Shown one piece after another: positions 55,332 to 64,000 of a stretch of 64,000 nucleotides of DNA. Location of the stretch: contig NZ_JARJEF010000002.1 of NCBI RefSeq assembly GCF_029697505.1, positions 124,001 through 188,000 on the forward strand. The letters run 5' to 3'. The first letter of the stretch is position 1, and the number at the start of each line of letters is the position of its first letter. The DNA comes from Pseudophaeobacter profundi. GTDB taxonomy: Bacteria > Pseudomonadota > Alphaproteobacteria > Rhodobacterales > Rhodobacteraceae. Under the pieces are notes generated by a model, which was given only the letters and a program-made list of their open reading frames with translations, ran no database searches and was not told the DNA's origin. Position numbers and translations under genes: made by a program.

Positions 55332-56129
55332 ATGAACACCATGAATATGTTGGATAAATCCTTGGATACAAAGACCACCAAGATCACCGCGCGGGACGTC
55401 AATGTCTACTATGGCGACAGCCATGCGATCAAAGATGTGAATGTCGAAATCGACGCCAATACCGTCACAGCCTTTATCGGGCCGTCGGGCTGCGGCAAGT
55501 CGACTTTCCTGCGCTGTATCAATCGGATGAACGATACGATTGATGTTTGCCGCGTGCGTGGCGACATTCTTCTGGATGGCGAAGACATCTATGACAAACG
55601 TGTCGATCCGGTGCAGCTGCGCGCCAAAGTCGGGATGGTGTTTCAAAAACCCAATCCTTTCCCGAAATCCATCTATGACAATGTCTCTTATGGGCCGCGG
55701 ATCCATGGGCTGTCGCGAAACAAGGCCGAAATGGATGATATCGTTGAAAAATCTCTACGCCGTGCCGCCATCTGGGAAGAGGTGAAAGACCGGCTGGATG
55801 CCCCCGGTACCGGGCTTTCTGGTGGCCAGCAACAGCGGCTGTGCATCGCTCGTGCCATCGCCACAGAACCCGAAGTGCTGCTGATGGATGAGCCTTGTTC
55901 TGCCCTCGACCCCATTGCGACGGCTCAGGTAGAAGAGCTGATCGATGAGCTGCGTACCAATTACTCTGTTGTTATCGTAACCCATTCGATGCAGCAGGCC
56001 GCACGGGTCAGCCAGAAGACCGCGTTTTTCCATCTCGGGAACCTGGTAGAATTTGGCCCCACTGGCCAGATTTTTACCAACCCGGAAGATCCGCGTACCG
56101 AAAGCTATATCACTGGCCGTATCGGCTAG
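55332..56129 (+). CDS. pstB: Phosphate ABC transporter ATP-binding protein
   Basis: A 265-residue ATPase. Walker [18 protein letters not shown], the Q-loop [16 protein letters not shown], signature [15 protein letters not shown], Walker [14 protein letters not shown] and the H-loop [12 protein letters not shown] are complete. NPFPKS is specific to PstB. It lies 14 bases after pstA and 20 before phoU. Confidence 0.96.
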   Translation: MNTMNMLDKSLDTKTTKITARDVNVYYGDSHAIKDVNVEIDANTVTAFIGPSGCGKSTFLRCINRMNDTIDVCRVRGDILLDGEDIYDKRVDPVQLRAKVGMVFQKPNPFPKSIYDNVSYGPRIHGLSRNKAEMDDIVEKSLRRAAIWEEVKDRLDAPGTGLSGGQQQRLCIARAIATEPEVLLMDEPCSALDPIATAQVEELIDELRTNYSVVIVTHSMQQAARVSQKTAFFHLGNLVEFGPTGQIFTNPEDPRTESYITGRIG

Positions 56130-56149
56130 CGCCCACAAAGGAAATTATC

Positions 56150-56860
56150 ATGGTAGAACAACATATTGCCTCCGCCTTTGATCGGGACCTCGAAGCCATT
56201 CAGGCCCAGATCATGAAGATGGGCGGCCTTGTTGAGGTCGCGATCGTGGACTGCGCCCGCGCACTGGAAACCCGCGACGAGGAGTTGGCGCAGCAGGTAC
56301 GCAACAGCGACAAGGCGATTGATGGGCTGGAAGAGCTGATCAATGAAAATGCCGCCCGTTTGATTGCCATCCGCGCCCCGGCGGCAGTGGATCTGCGGGT
56401 GGTTCTGTCGGTGATGAAAATCGCTGGCAACCTGGAACGTATTGGCGATTATGCAAAAAACATCTCCAAACGAACCGGCGTTTTGATCCAAGGGCAAGAT
56501 ATTTCGGACAATGCCGCAGCGCTGCGTCGCATGGCGCGCGAGGTAGAGCTGATGCTGAAAGACGCGCTTGATGCCTATATCCAGCGCGATATCGAGCTGG
56601 CCGCTGATGTGATCACCCGTGACCGCGAGGTCGACCAGATGTATAATGCGCTATTCCGGGAATTCCTGACCCATATGATGGAAGATCCGCGCAATATCAC
56701 CTCTTGTATGCACCTGCATTTCATTGCCAAAAATATCGAACGCATGGGTGATCATGTAACTTCTATCGCGGAAGAGCTGATCTATCTGGTGACTGGCCAC
56801 CGCCCCGAGGAAGACCGGCCCAAGGCGGATACCACCTCTACCGCGCCGCAGGAGATTTAA
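56150..56860 (+). CDS. phoU: Phosphate signalling accessory protein PhoU
   Basis: A 236-residue helical protein with the two PhoU repeats, each with a metal-binding D/E-rich motif: NSDKAIDGLEELINENAARL and TRDREVDQMYNALFREFL. RIGDYAKNISKR and RMGDHVTSIAEEL close each half. It links Pst transporter state to PhoR and restrains the Pho response when phosphate is plentiful. The cytosolic build of PhoR here makes this link likely to be direct. Confidence 0.96.
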   Translation: MVEQHIASAFDRDLEAIQAQIMKMGGLVEVAIVDCARALETRDEELAQQVRNSDKAIDGLEELINENAARLIAIRAPAAVDLRVVLSVMKIAGNLERIGDYAKNISKRTGVLIQGQDISDNAAALRRMAREVELMLKDALDAYIQRDIELAADVITRDREVDQMYNALFREFLTHMMEDPRNITSCMHLHFIAKNIERMGDHVTSIAEELIYLVTGHRPEEDRPKADTTSTAPQEI

Positions 56861-56863
56861 GAA

Positions 56864-57553
56864 ATGACTGCCGATCAGCCTACTGTTCTGATCATCGAAG
56901 ATGAACTGGCACAGCGCGAGGTGCTTGCCTACAATCTGGAGGCCGATGGCTTCCGCGTGAGCCGCGCTGAAAACGGGGAAGAAGGACTGCTGCTTGTCGA
57001 AGAAGACATGCCCGACATCATCGTGCTGGATTGGATGATGCCAAATCTCAGCGGGATCGAGGTCTGCAGGCGGCTGAAAACCCGCCCCGAGACCCGCAAC
57101 ATTCCGATCATCATGCTGTCGGCCCGATCAGAAGAGGTCGACAAGGTGCGCGGGTTGGAGACTGGCGCCGATGATTATGTGGTAAAACCCTATTCTGTCA
57201 TCGAGTTGATGGCGCGAGTGCGTACACAGCTGCGCCGGGTCCGCCCATCAACCGTCGGTATGCGCCTGGAATTCGATGACATCGTGCTGGATGCCGAAAC
57301 GCACAAGGTCAGCCGGTCTGAAAACGCGCTAAAGCTGGGGCCAACCGAGTTTCGCCTGCTTTCTACCTTTATGGAAAAGCCTGGCCGGGTTTGGAGCCGC
57401 GAACAGCTGCTGGATCGTGTCTGGGGCCGCGATATCTACGTGGATACCCGTACGGTGGACGTACATATCGGCCGCCTGCGCAAGGCGCTGACCCAGCATG
57501 GCGGCAGTGATCCGGTGCGCACGGTACGCGGTGCCGGCTATGCTCTGGGCTAG
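56864..57553 (+). CDS. phoB: Phosphate regulon response regulator
   Basis: A 229-residue OmpR/PhoB-type regulator. The receiver domain has the acidic pair IIEDE, phospho-acceptor Asp56 in VLDWMMPNLSG and the lysine in YVVKPY. The winged-helix domain ends with the recognition part YVDTRTVDVHIGRLRKAL. Binding sites that fit it are seen before pstS. It is 3 bases after phoU and closes the operon. Confidence 0.96.
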   Translation: MTADQPTVLIIEDELAQREVLAYNLEADGFRVSRAENGEEGLLLVEEDMPDIIVLDWMMPNLSGIEVCRRLKTRPETRNIPIIMLSARSEEVDKVRGLETGADDYVVKPYSVIELMARVRTQLRRVRPSTVGMRLEFDDIVLDAETHKVSRSENALKLGPTEFRLLSTFMEKPGRVWSREQLLDRVWGRDIYVDTRTVDVHIGRLRKALTQHGGSDPVRTVRGAGYALG

Positions 57554-57586
57554 GTCGCGGGGCATAACCCAGCGGTAGGCATATGG

Positions 57587-57615
57587 AACGGGCTCTTTCT
57601 AAGGGCCCGTTTTTG
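57587..57615 (+). terminator. Rho-independent terminator after phoB
   Basis: AACGGGC/GCCCGTT with a loop of about 11 bases, followed by TTTTG, 34 bases past the phoB stop. Confidence 0.8.
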
Positions 57616-57625
57616 TTAGTTTTAA

Positions 57626-58540
57626 CTATCGGGGCAGGGGGTCTTCGGGCTGGGCCTGCCCCTCTAGCCAGGTGCGAAAGCTCTGCAAGGCGGGGTCGCG
57701 CGACTTGCTTTGTGGCCAAACCAGGTAATAGGCACCATTTGCCTCGCTTGGCTGCGGCTGTAGCGCAGTCAAACGCCCGGTCGCGATTTCCTGTTCGACC
57801 AGGTAATCGGGCATCAGGGCCACGCCAAGCCCATGCAGCGCCGCCTGAGTGATCGTTGAGAATTGATCATAGATGGTCCCGCCCAGATCTTCTGGCAGGG
57901 TCGATACTCCCTGCATTTCGCACCAATCGCGCCAGGCATTGGGCCGGGTCTGAATATGCAGCAGCGGCATTTCGATGATTTTTTTCACCGGAAGGTACCG
58001 GCCTATCTCGACCAGTTCGGGGCTGCAGACCGGGATCAGATGTTCATGCTTTAGCAGCAGAGAACCCGTCCCGGGCCATTTCGCATCTCCAAAATGTATG
58101 GCTGCATCAAATGGTTCGGTAGTAAAGCTAAAGCTCTCTAGCCGGGTGGTCATATTGATGGTGACATCGGGATGTCGACGGGCAAATTCTGGCAGGCGTG
58201 GCATCAACCACCGCATACCGAAGGCCGGCAAAATCGCCAGGTTCAAGCTGCCGGCCATCGGTGCCATCTGCACCCGCAGGGTTGATTGGGTGATCTGATG
58301 CAGCGCTTGACGCACCTCTTGAGCGTAGGTTGCCGCCTCGGCGGTCAACTGCAGCTTCTTGCGATCCCGCTGCACCAAAGTGACACCCAACTGGGTTTCA
58401 AGTGATTGTAATTGCCGACTTACTGCCCCTTGAGTCAGGCAGAGCTCTTCAGCGACAGCCGAGGCGCTGCCAAGCCGGTCTAGGGCTTCCAGTGCGCGCA
58501 GGGCGGCGATAGAGGGCAGGAAACGTCTGGGCAATTGCAT
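57626..58540 (-). CDS. LysR family transcriptional regulator, likely for gcdH
   Basis: A 304-residue regulator. The N-terminal helix-turn-helix is clear ([20 protein letters not shown] then [13 protein letters not shown]), and the C-terminal part is a LysR effector domain of the GcvA subgroup ([28 protein letters not shown]). It is divergent from and adjacent to gcdH, the same layout as gcdR-gcdH in other bacteria, so glutaryl-CoA or glutarate metabolism is the likely signal. The ATG at 58540 is chosen over a TTG at 58570; neither has a strong ribosome site. Confidence 0.88.
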   Translation of the reverse strand: MQLPRRFLPSIAALRALEALDRLGSASAVAEELCLTQGAVSRQLQSLETQLGVTLVQRDRKKLQLTAEAATYAQEVRQALHQITQSTLRVQMAPMAGSLNLAILPAFGMRWLMPRLPEFARRHPDVTINMTTRLESFSFTTEPFDAAIHFGDAKWPGTGSLLLKHEHLIPVCSPELVEIGRYLPVKKIIEMPLLHIQTRPNAWRDWCEMQGVSTLPEDLGGTIYDQFSTITQAALHGLGVALMPDYLVEQEIATGRLTALQPQPSEANGAYYLVWPQSKSRDPALQSFRTWLEGQAQPEDPLPR

Positions 58541-58644
58541 GTATGCGCTTTTGTCATGTTTGGTTGCCAAAGTCTCGCTGTTTTTCAGAGCTGCTGCCTG
58601 TTAATGTTTGCGCAATACTCACAGATTTTACAAAGGGCCACGTC

Positions 58645-59865
58645 ATGACCGATAAACCACAGCTGCGCGCCAAGGATGCCCCCGATCTGGGGCGTTTCAC
58701 CTGGGAAGATCCGCTGCGGATGGATGATCAGCTGAGCGAAGATGAGCGCATGATCATGGCCTCTGCGCGGGCCTATGCACAGGAAAAGCTGCAGCCACGC
58801 GTGACCGCTGCCTATGAAAACGAAGAGACCGATCCGGCAATCTTTCGTGAAATGGGTGACATGGGCCTGCTTGGCACCACCATCCCCGAAGAATACGGCG
58901 GCTTGGGCGGCGGCTATGTGTCCTATGGGTTGGTCGCACGCGAGGTAGAGCGGGTAGACAGCGGATATCGTTCAATGATGTCCGTCCAAAGTTCGCTTGT
59001 TATGTACCCGATCTATGCCTACGGCAGCGAAGAGCAGCGGCAGAAATACCTGCCAAAGCTGGCCTCGGGCGAATGGATTGGCTGTTTTGGTCTGACAGAA
59101 CCTGATGCCGGCTCTGATCCGGCCGGCATGAAAACGCGGGCCGAAAAAACCGCGACCGGCTATAAGCTGACCGGCTCCAAGATGTGGATCTCCAACGCGC
59201 CGATCGCGGATGTGTTTGTTGTCTGGGCCAAATCCGAAGAACATGGCGGCAAGATCCGTGGCTTTGTGCTGGAAAAAGGCATGAAGGGTCTTTCGGCTCC
59301 AAAAATTCAGAACAAGGCCAGCCTGCGCGCCTCGATCACCGGTGAAATCGTCATGGATGGCGTTGAAGTCGGCGATGAGGCCCTGCTGCCACATGTGCAG
59401 GGGTTGAAGGGGCCGTTTGGCTGTTTGAACCGGGCCCGTTATGGTATCAGCTGGGGCGCCATGGGCGCAGCCGAGGCCTGCTGGCACGCGGCACGGCAAT
59501 ATGGTCTGGATCGAAAGCAGTTTGACCGCCCGCTGGCCAACACGCAGCTTTTCCAGCTGAAACTTGCCAATATGCAGACGGAAATCACCCTTGGGTTGCA
59601 GGCCTCCTTGCGGGTTGGTCGCCTGATGGATGAGGCAAACGCAGCCCCAGAGATGATTTCAATCGTCAAGCGCAACAACTGCGGCAAGGCGCTGGAGATT
59701 GCCCGCAATGCCCGTGATATGCATGGCGGCAACGGTATCAGCCTGGAATTCAACGTCATTCGCCACATGGTGAACCTTGAAACCGTTAACACCTATGAGG
59801 GCACCCACGACGTGCATGCCTTGATCCTGGGGCGGGCACAGACCGGTCTGCAGGCATTTTTCTAG
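58645..59865 (+). CDS. gcdH: Glutaryl-CoA dehydrogenase
   Basis: A 406-residue acyl-CoA dehydrogenase-fold flavoenzyme that oxidises and decarboxylates glutaryl-CoA to crotonyl-CoA in lysine, tryptophan and glutarate breakdown. The FAD region [20 protein letters not shown] and the catalytic base Glu385 in [20 protein letters not shown] match GcdH specifically. The N-terminal [19 protein letters not shown] is also typical. The ATG at 58645 is preferred; the earlier frame start at 58543 has no family features. Confidence 0.95.
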   Translation: MTDKPQLRAKDAPDLGRFTWEDPLRMDDQLSEDERMIMASARAYAQEKLQPRVTAAYENEETDPAIFREMGDMGLLGTTIPEEYGGLGGGYVSYGLVAREVERVDSGYRSMMSVQSSLVMYPIYAYGSEEQRQKYLPKLASGEWIGCFGLTEPDAGSDPAGMKTRAEKTATGYKLTGSKMWISNAPIADVFVVWAKSEEHGGKIRGFVLEKGMKGLSAPKIQNKASLRASITGEIVMDGVEVGDEALLPHVQGLKGPFGCLNRARYGISWGAMGAAEACWHAARQYGLDRKQFDRPLANTQLFQLKLANMQTEITLGLQASLRVGRLMDEANAAPEMISIVKRNNCGKALEIARNARDMHGGNGISLEFNVIRHMVNLETVNTYEGTHDVHALILGRAQTGLQAFF

Positions 59866-59915
59866 GCAATATTGGCCTGCGACGGACTTCGCGGGCCTAT
59901 CGAGTATAAGATCTT

Positions 59916-59949
59916 GGCGAGGGAGCAGAGGCTTTTCCTCGCCATTTTT
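59916..59949 (+). terminator. Rho-independent terminator after gcdH
   Basis: GGCGAG/CTCGCC with a 16-base loop, followed by ATTTTT. Confidence 0.7.
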
Positions 59950-60507
59950 ACATTGAGGCGTGCGTTTTTGCAGTTCCGTTTTGCGAAATTGCAATCTGGT
60001 GATTGTTCGCGCTGATACCTGTAGCCTTACAAAGCAAAGCAGGCTGCTGATGAGGCACTCCCACCGAGGATTGGATCCAAAACCATGAACGTCGCGAAGT
60101 GAAGGCTGCGCCAAGGCTGTCGCGTTTTGCCATGAATACAAGGGCCCGCAGCACCTGTCCTTGCCGAGGCCCGCGTGGCAAAGGTTAACCGGCAGAGGCG
60201 GTCCATTGCAGTGCGACCCGCGCGGATCGGGTTTTTCGGCTGTCGCTGTGAGAATACGCAAGGGACAATTTTTCACCACGCAACGTGGCTCATCTTGCAC
60301 CATTGCAATGGTGGCAAGATCGATCCGAGCCCCCATGACAGCGGGCTGCATTTTTGCACGGATGATATTGCGAAAATGCGCGCGAAATTTCGCAAAGGTA
60401 GCGGCCTTATATGGGCGTGACCCCAAGCATTTTCGCTTATTTACAATATCTTAACCTGGCCAAAGCCGAAAGAAAAGCCCTATTTTTCACAAGGCGTAGG
60501 CAAGGGG

Positions 60508-60536
60508 TTTACAGCAGGAATAATATATATAGATAA
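60508..60536 (+). promoter_or_regulatory. Possible promoter of the SulP gene
   Basis: TTTACA at 60508-60513 could be a -35 box, with a weak -10 around 60530-60536 inside an AT-rich run (TAATATATATAGATAA). The assignment rests on spacing and base composition only. Confidence 0.3.
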
Positions 60537-60601
60537 GTGAATGTGTAAACGCGGAAGCGCTACCAAGATCTGTTTCACGGAAACCAAGAGAGATCGCGAC
60601 A

Positions 60602-62341
60602 ATGAAAACCCAACCGCCAAAACTCCTGATGGAAAAGATCTTTCCGGTGCTGAGCTGGGGGCGGACCTACAGTCGACAGGACCTTGGCGGCGATCTGACT
60701 GCGGCGGTGATCGTGACCATCATGCTGATCCCGCAATCGCTGGCCTATGCGTTGCTTGCAGGGCTGCCCGCCCAGGTTGGGTTATATGCTTCGATATTGC
60801 CGCTGGTGGCCTATGCGCTCTGGGGCACATCGCGGGTGCTGGCGGTGGGGCCGGTTGCGGTGGTGTCCCTGATGTCGGCCTCGGCGCTGGCACCGCTTGG
60901 TCTGACGCAGGTGGCGGACTATGTGGCAGCCTCGGCGGTGCTGGCCTTGATGTCGGGGGCATTGCTATTGCTGATGGGCGGGCTGAAGCTTGGCTTTATC
61001 GCCAACCTGCTGTCGCATCCGGTGATCGCAGGCTTTATCAGCGCCTCTGGTATTCTGATTGCGATCAGTCAGGCAAAGCATATTCTTGGTATCACGGCCA
61101 GCGGTCACAACCTGCCGGAAATCCTGCTGTCATTGGGGCAGGGGATTGGGCAGATCAATCCGGTTACCGCCGTGTTGGGATTGGCGGTATTAGGGTTTTT
61201 GTTCTGGTTGCGGCGCGGTGTTCCGGCGCTCCTGCAGAACCGGCTTGGCCTGTCGCAGCAGCTTTCGGGCACCATCGTTCGTATTGGGCCGGTCTTTGCT
61301 GTGGTGGGCACGATCTTGCTGTCCTGGGGGCTTGGCCTTGCGGATCAGGGCGTTGCAGTTGTCGGTAAGGTACCAACCGGCTTGCCGCCCATCGGCGTGC
61401 CAGCTATGGACGCCGAACTGGTTAAGGCGCTGATTACACCCGCTATTTTGATCACCATTATTGGCTACGTCGAAAGCGTGTCGGTGGCGCAGACCCTGGC
61501 GGCCAAGCGTCGACAGCGGATCGACCCCAATCAGGAACTCAACGCGCTGGGGGCTGCGAATATTGCCTCGGGCCTGTCGGGGGGCTACGCGGTGACCGGA
61601 GGATTTGCCCGCTCGGTGGTGAACTTTGATGCCGGGGCGCGCACTCCGGCGGCGGGTGCCTTGACAGCAATTGGATTGACTTTTGCCGCTATCTACTTGA
61701 CACCATTTATGTATTTTCTGCCCAAGGCAACGCTTTCCGCAACAATTATCGTGGCCGTGTTGTCGCTGGTGGATCTGTCGATCCTGAAGACCGCCTGGCG
61801 CTATTCGCGTGCTGATTTCGCAGCTGTCTTTGCCACCATCTTGCTGACGCTCCTGGCTGGGGTGGAAATCGGCGTCGGCGCTGGAGTTATCACGTCGATT
61901 TGCCTGTTTTTGTGGAAAACATCCCGACCACATGTGGCCGAGGTCGGTCAGGTGCCGGGCAGTGAACATTTCCGCAATATTGAGCGCCACAGCGTTTTCA
62001 CGGATCCTAAAATCGTCACGCTCCGGATTGATGAAAGCCTGTACTTTGCCAATGCGCGGCGGATGGAAGACCTGATCCTGGATCGGGTTCATCGCGGTGG
62101 TGGCGCGGTCAAACATCTGGTCCTGATGTGTTCAGCGGTGAATGAAATCGATCTCAGCGCGCTGGAGTCGCTGGAGGCGATCAACCATCAGCTGGCGGAT
62201 ATGGGGGTGAGCTTGCACCTGTCAGAGGTCAAGGGGCCGGTGATGGATCGGTTGCAGCGCAGTCACTTTTTGCAGGACCTGACCGGAGAGGTGTTCTTGT
62301 CACAAAACTGCGCGTATCAGAAACTGCGCGAGATGCTGTAA
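60602..62341 (+). CDS. SulP family anion transporter with STAS domain
   Basis: A 579-residue membrane protein of the SulP/SLC26 family, which carries sulphate, bicarbonate or other anions. The membrane part has about 12 helices and the family signature IPQSLAYALLAGLPAQVGLY; NIASGLSGGYAVTGGFARS in the later half fits the second symmetric repeat. A C-terminal cytoplasmic STAS domain covers about residues 445-560 (VTLRIDESLYFANARRMEDL, CSAVNEIDLSALESLEAI). The anion cannot be told from sequence. No sulphate-assimilation genes are nearby. Confidence 0.92.
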   Translation: MKTQPPKLLMEKIFPVLSWGRTYSRQDLGGDLTAAVIVTIMLIPQSLAYALLAGLPAQVGLYASILPLVAYALWGTSRVLAVGPVAVVSLMSASALAPLGLTQVADYVAASAVLALMSGALLLLMGGLKLGFIANLLSHPVIAGFISASGILIAISQAKHILGITASGHNLPEILLSLGQGIGQINPVTAVLGLAVLGFLFWLRRGVPALLQNRLGLSQQLSGTIVRIGPVFAVVGTILLSWGLGLADQGVAVVGKVPTGLPPIGVPAMDAELVKALITPAILITIIGYVESVSVAQTLAAKRRQRIDPNQELNALGAANIASGLSGGYAVTGGFARSVVNFDAGARTPAAGALTAIGLTFAAIYLTPFMYFLPKATLSATIIVAVLSLVDLSILKTAWRYSRADFAAVFATILLTLLAGVEIGVGAGVITSICLFLWKTSRPHVAEVGQVPGSEHFRNIERHSVFTDPKIVTLRIDESLYFANARRMEDLILDRVHRGGGAVKHLVLMCSAVNEIDLSALESLEAINHQLADMGVSLHLSEVKGPVMDRLQRSHFLQDLTGEVFLSQNCAYQKLREML

Positions 62342-62514
62342 GACTGGGGATTTCTATGCAGGTGGTCGCTGCAGGGGTTCGGTATTTGTGCTAAGTAAAA
62401 TCTCATAATCAGTATTATGGTAAATAAAGATGTTCCGTTCCGTCACACAGGATTGGCAGCATGTGTTTTGCGCGATAGCCTTTCTTGAATAAAACCAGGG
62501 ACAAGGCGATTGAA

Positions 62515-63282
62515 ATGGATATCAAGGGCAGTTGTATTGTAGTGACCGGTGCCGCTCAGGGCATTGGCAAGGCGCTGGCGCAGAGGTTTGCCGTGCTTGG
62601 CGCTGCGCATGTCATCTGCGCTGATATTGACCGCGACGGTGCCCAGGATGTAGCCGCACAGATCGGAGGCACCGCCTTTGTGGTGGATGTGAGAGATGAA
62701 TCCAGCATCAAGGATCTGATCGAAACCGTAGAAGACACCATTGCGCCGATTGATCTATTCTGTTCCAACGCGGGCATCCTGACCATGGGTGGTTTTGAAG
62801 TCGCCAATGAGGAATGGCAAAAGATATGGGATATCAATGTGATGTCTCATGTCTGGGCCGCACGTCATCTGGTGCCCCGGATGATCAAACGCGGTGGTGG
62901 CCATATGTTGAACACTGCCTCGGCGGCGGGTTTGCTAAACCAGATTGGCGCTGCACCTTACGGCGTGACAAAACACGCTGCGGTTGGCTTTGCGGAATGG
63001 CTGGCCATCACCTATGGCGACCAGGGCTTGGGTGTTTCGGTTCTGTGCCCGCAGGCGGTGCGCTCGCAGATGACCAAGGGATTTGAAGAAAGCGTTGCCA
63101 GTGTCGATGGGATGCTCGAACCTGAAACCGTTGCGGATTTTTGTGTGGACGCGATTGAAAACAACGAGTTCCTGGTGCTTCCGCATCCACAGGTCAAAGA
63201 CTACATGCAGGCAAAAACGGCGAATTATGGCCGCTGGATCACCGGCATGCAGAAGCTGCGCGACCGATTTTCCGGCCGATAA
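62515..63282 (+). CDS. Short-chain dehydrogenase/reductase (SDR)
   Basis: A 255-residue SDR oxidoreductase. The cofactor motif is VTGAAQGIGKALAQRF, with Asp in CADIDRDGA suggesting NAD preference. Catalytic Ser (NTASAAGLL region) and YGVTKHA with Tyr and Lys are present. Substrate unknown; the family spans many alcohols and ketones. The frame could start at a TTG at 62485, but the ATG at 62515 gives the standard SDR start. It converges on the thioesterase gene. Confidence 0.88.
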   Translation: MDIKGSCIVVTGAAQGIGKALAQRFAVLGAAHVICADIDRDGAQDVAAQIGGTAFVVDVRDESSIKDLIETVEDTIAPIDLFCSNAGILTMGGFEVANEEWQKIWDINVMSHVWAARHLVPRMIKRGGGHMLNTASAAGLLNQIGAAPYGVTKHAAVGFAEWLAITYGDQGLGVSVLCPQAVRSQMTKGFEESVASVDGMLEPETVADFCVDAIENNEFLVLPHPQVKDYMQAKTANYGRWITGMQKLRDRFSGR

Positions 63283-63286
63283 GGCG

Positions 63287-64000
63287 TCAGCTGGTGATGG
63301 GCCGCATCAGGCCTTCCTGGGCAACGCTGGCCACCAATTTGCCATCCCGAGTGTAGATAGAGCCGCGGTTAAAGCCGCGGCCGCCACCGGCAAAGGGCGA
63401 ATCCATGGTGTAAAGATGCCATTCATCAAACTGCACCGGCGCGTGAAACCACATGGCATGATCCAGACTGGCCGTCATGGCTTCGGGTTTATGCCAAGTC
63501 AGCCCATGCGGCCGCAGCGCCGATCCCAGCAAGCCAAAATCTGACGCATAGGCCATCAGCACATGTTGCAACTGCGGCCCTGCCCCTTTGGCGGCCTCCA
63601 TTCTGATCCACATATGGTTGATATCACTGGTAATACCAGGATCAAGCGGATCCCGGGGTTCGATGTCACGAATTTCGAACGGCCGCTGGCGGATAAAGTC
63701 GGCGCGGTTTTCTTCGTCTATGCGATGGGCATGCTGCTGGTGCAATTCATCCCGCGACAACAGCCCCTCTGGTGGCGGGATATCGGGCATTTCATGCTGA
63801 TGTGCCCAGCCTTCTTCGACGCGATGAAAAGAGGCCGCGAGGTTCAGGATCTGACGACCATTCTGAATAGCCGTCACGCGACGCGTGGTGAAGCTGCCGC
63901 CATCCCTGGAGGGATCCACCTCATAGATCACCGGCTTGCTTGGATCGCCCGGACGGATGAAATAGCCGTGCAGTGAATGGCACAGCCGTTCTGGAACGCT
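63287..64000 (-). CDS. Acyl-CoA thioesterase II (TesB-like), 5' part outside window
   Basis: The frame is open to the last base of the window, so the N-terminal part is missing; about 237 C-terminal residues are seen. HGYFIRPGDPSKPVIYEVD and RDGGSFTTRRVTAIQNG mark the first hotdog domain, and MTASLDHAMWFH plus YTMDSPFAGGGRGFNRG mark the second. TesB proteins hydrolyse medium and long acyl-CoA thioesters. It converges on the SDR gene with a 4-base gap. Confidence 0.9.
   Translation of the reverse strand, partial: SVPERLCHSLHGYFIRPGDPSKPVIYEVDPSRDGGSFTTRRVTAIQNGRQILNLAASFHRVEEGWAHQHEMPDIPPPEGLLSRDELHQQHAHRIDEENRADFIRQRPFEIRDIEPRDPLDPGITSDINHMWIRMEAAKGAGPQLQHVLMAYASDFGLLGSALRPHGLTWHKPEAMTASLDHAMWFHAPVQFDEWHLYTMDSPFAGGGRGFNRGSIYTRDGKLVASVAQEGLMRPITS

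Larger units (their letters stand above)
59866..60601. other. Intergenic region between gcdH and the SulP gene
   Basis: About 736 bases. It begins with the gcdH terminator and ends with an AT-rich part before the SulP gene. Frames between, including a minus-strand frame of 255 codons that runs into gcdH, show no recognisable family and look spurious. I cannot name anything else in it. Confidence 0.5.

Noticed and set aside
59659-60426. Minus-strand frame of 255 codons reaching into the gcdH 3' end
   Set aside because: Half of it is antisense of gcdH and the rest shows no family, no ribosome site and unusual composition.

Overview
The window reads as a chromosomal segment from an alphaproteobacterium of the order Rhodobacterales, most likely the Roseobacter group. 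This rests on the gene families and layouts seen: a B12-dependent class II ribonucleotide reductase (nrdJ), a class II (plant-type) DAHP synthase, an IalB-like protein, a GlxA-type AraC regulator, a phoR-pstSCAB-phoU-phoB locus, and yicC-gmk. The DNA is GC-rich with dense, ordinary gene packing. Genus cannot be fixed from the sequence alone.

Layout. 1-9.05 kb: a truncated YibQ-like gene, trpE and a PpiD-like periplasmic foldase (co-directional), an aminotransferase, gpt and fabI (minus), then pdxH, a two-domain cold-shock protein, a DUF192 protein and tRNA-Pro (plus). 9.05-18.4 kb: a 1 kb non-coding stretch with a candidate NrdR box, nrdJ, a proline biosynthesis cluster (proB divergent from proC-proA) and an enoyl-CoA hydratase. 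18.7-27.7 kb: a three-gene surface/signalling operon made of a LysM/FecR/Ig-like protein, a 1619-residue protein with about 15 PKD repeats and a membrane class III adenylate cyclase. 27.7-29.6 kb: debris of a P2-like prophage and an IS5-family element, with a small lipoprotein gene, beside tRNA-Arg. 29.8-35.0 kb: cell-envelope genes (MepK-like endopeptidase, LdtD-like L,D-transpeptidase, lpxD, a private acyl carrier protein and ketoacyl synthase). 35.3-38.2 kb: an IalB-like protein, an intergenic region with two candidate small RNAs, and a HerA-like ATPase. 38.2-43.5 kb: a complete branched-chain amino acid ABC transporter. 44-49.9 kb: GlxA-type regulator, DAHP synthase, PAS protein, yicC, gmk and a gamma-carbonic anhydrase. 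50-57.6 kb: the complete Pho regulatory and Pst uptake operon, with a triple PHO-box motif before pstS and a histidine kinase that lacks membrane segments. 57.6-64 kb: LysR with glutaryl-CoA dehydrogenase, a SulP transporter, an SDR and a truncated thioesterase II.

How the genes work together. Most of the window is housekeeping: amino acid synthesis (Trp, Pro, shikimate entry), nucleotide supply (gpt, gmk, nrdJ), fatty acid and lipid A synthesis, peptidoglycan remodelling and nutrient uptake. The best candidate for an undescribed system is the LysM/FecR - PKD-array - adenylate cyclase operon: every part is exported or membrane-anchored, the cyclase keeps its catalytic residues, and the arrangement suggests that an extracellular or envelope cue is turned into cAMP. 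The second most interesting area is the 36.08-36.45 kb intergenic region, where promoter, hairpin and terminator signals occur without an annotated gene.
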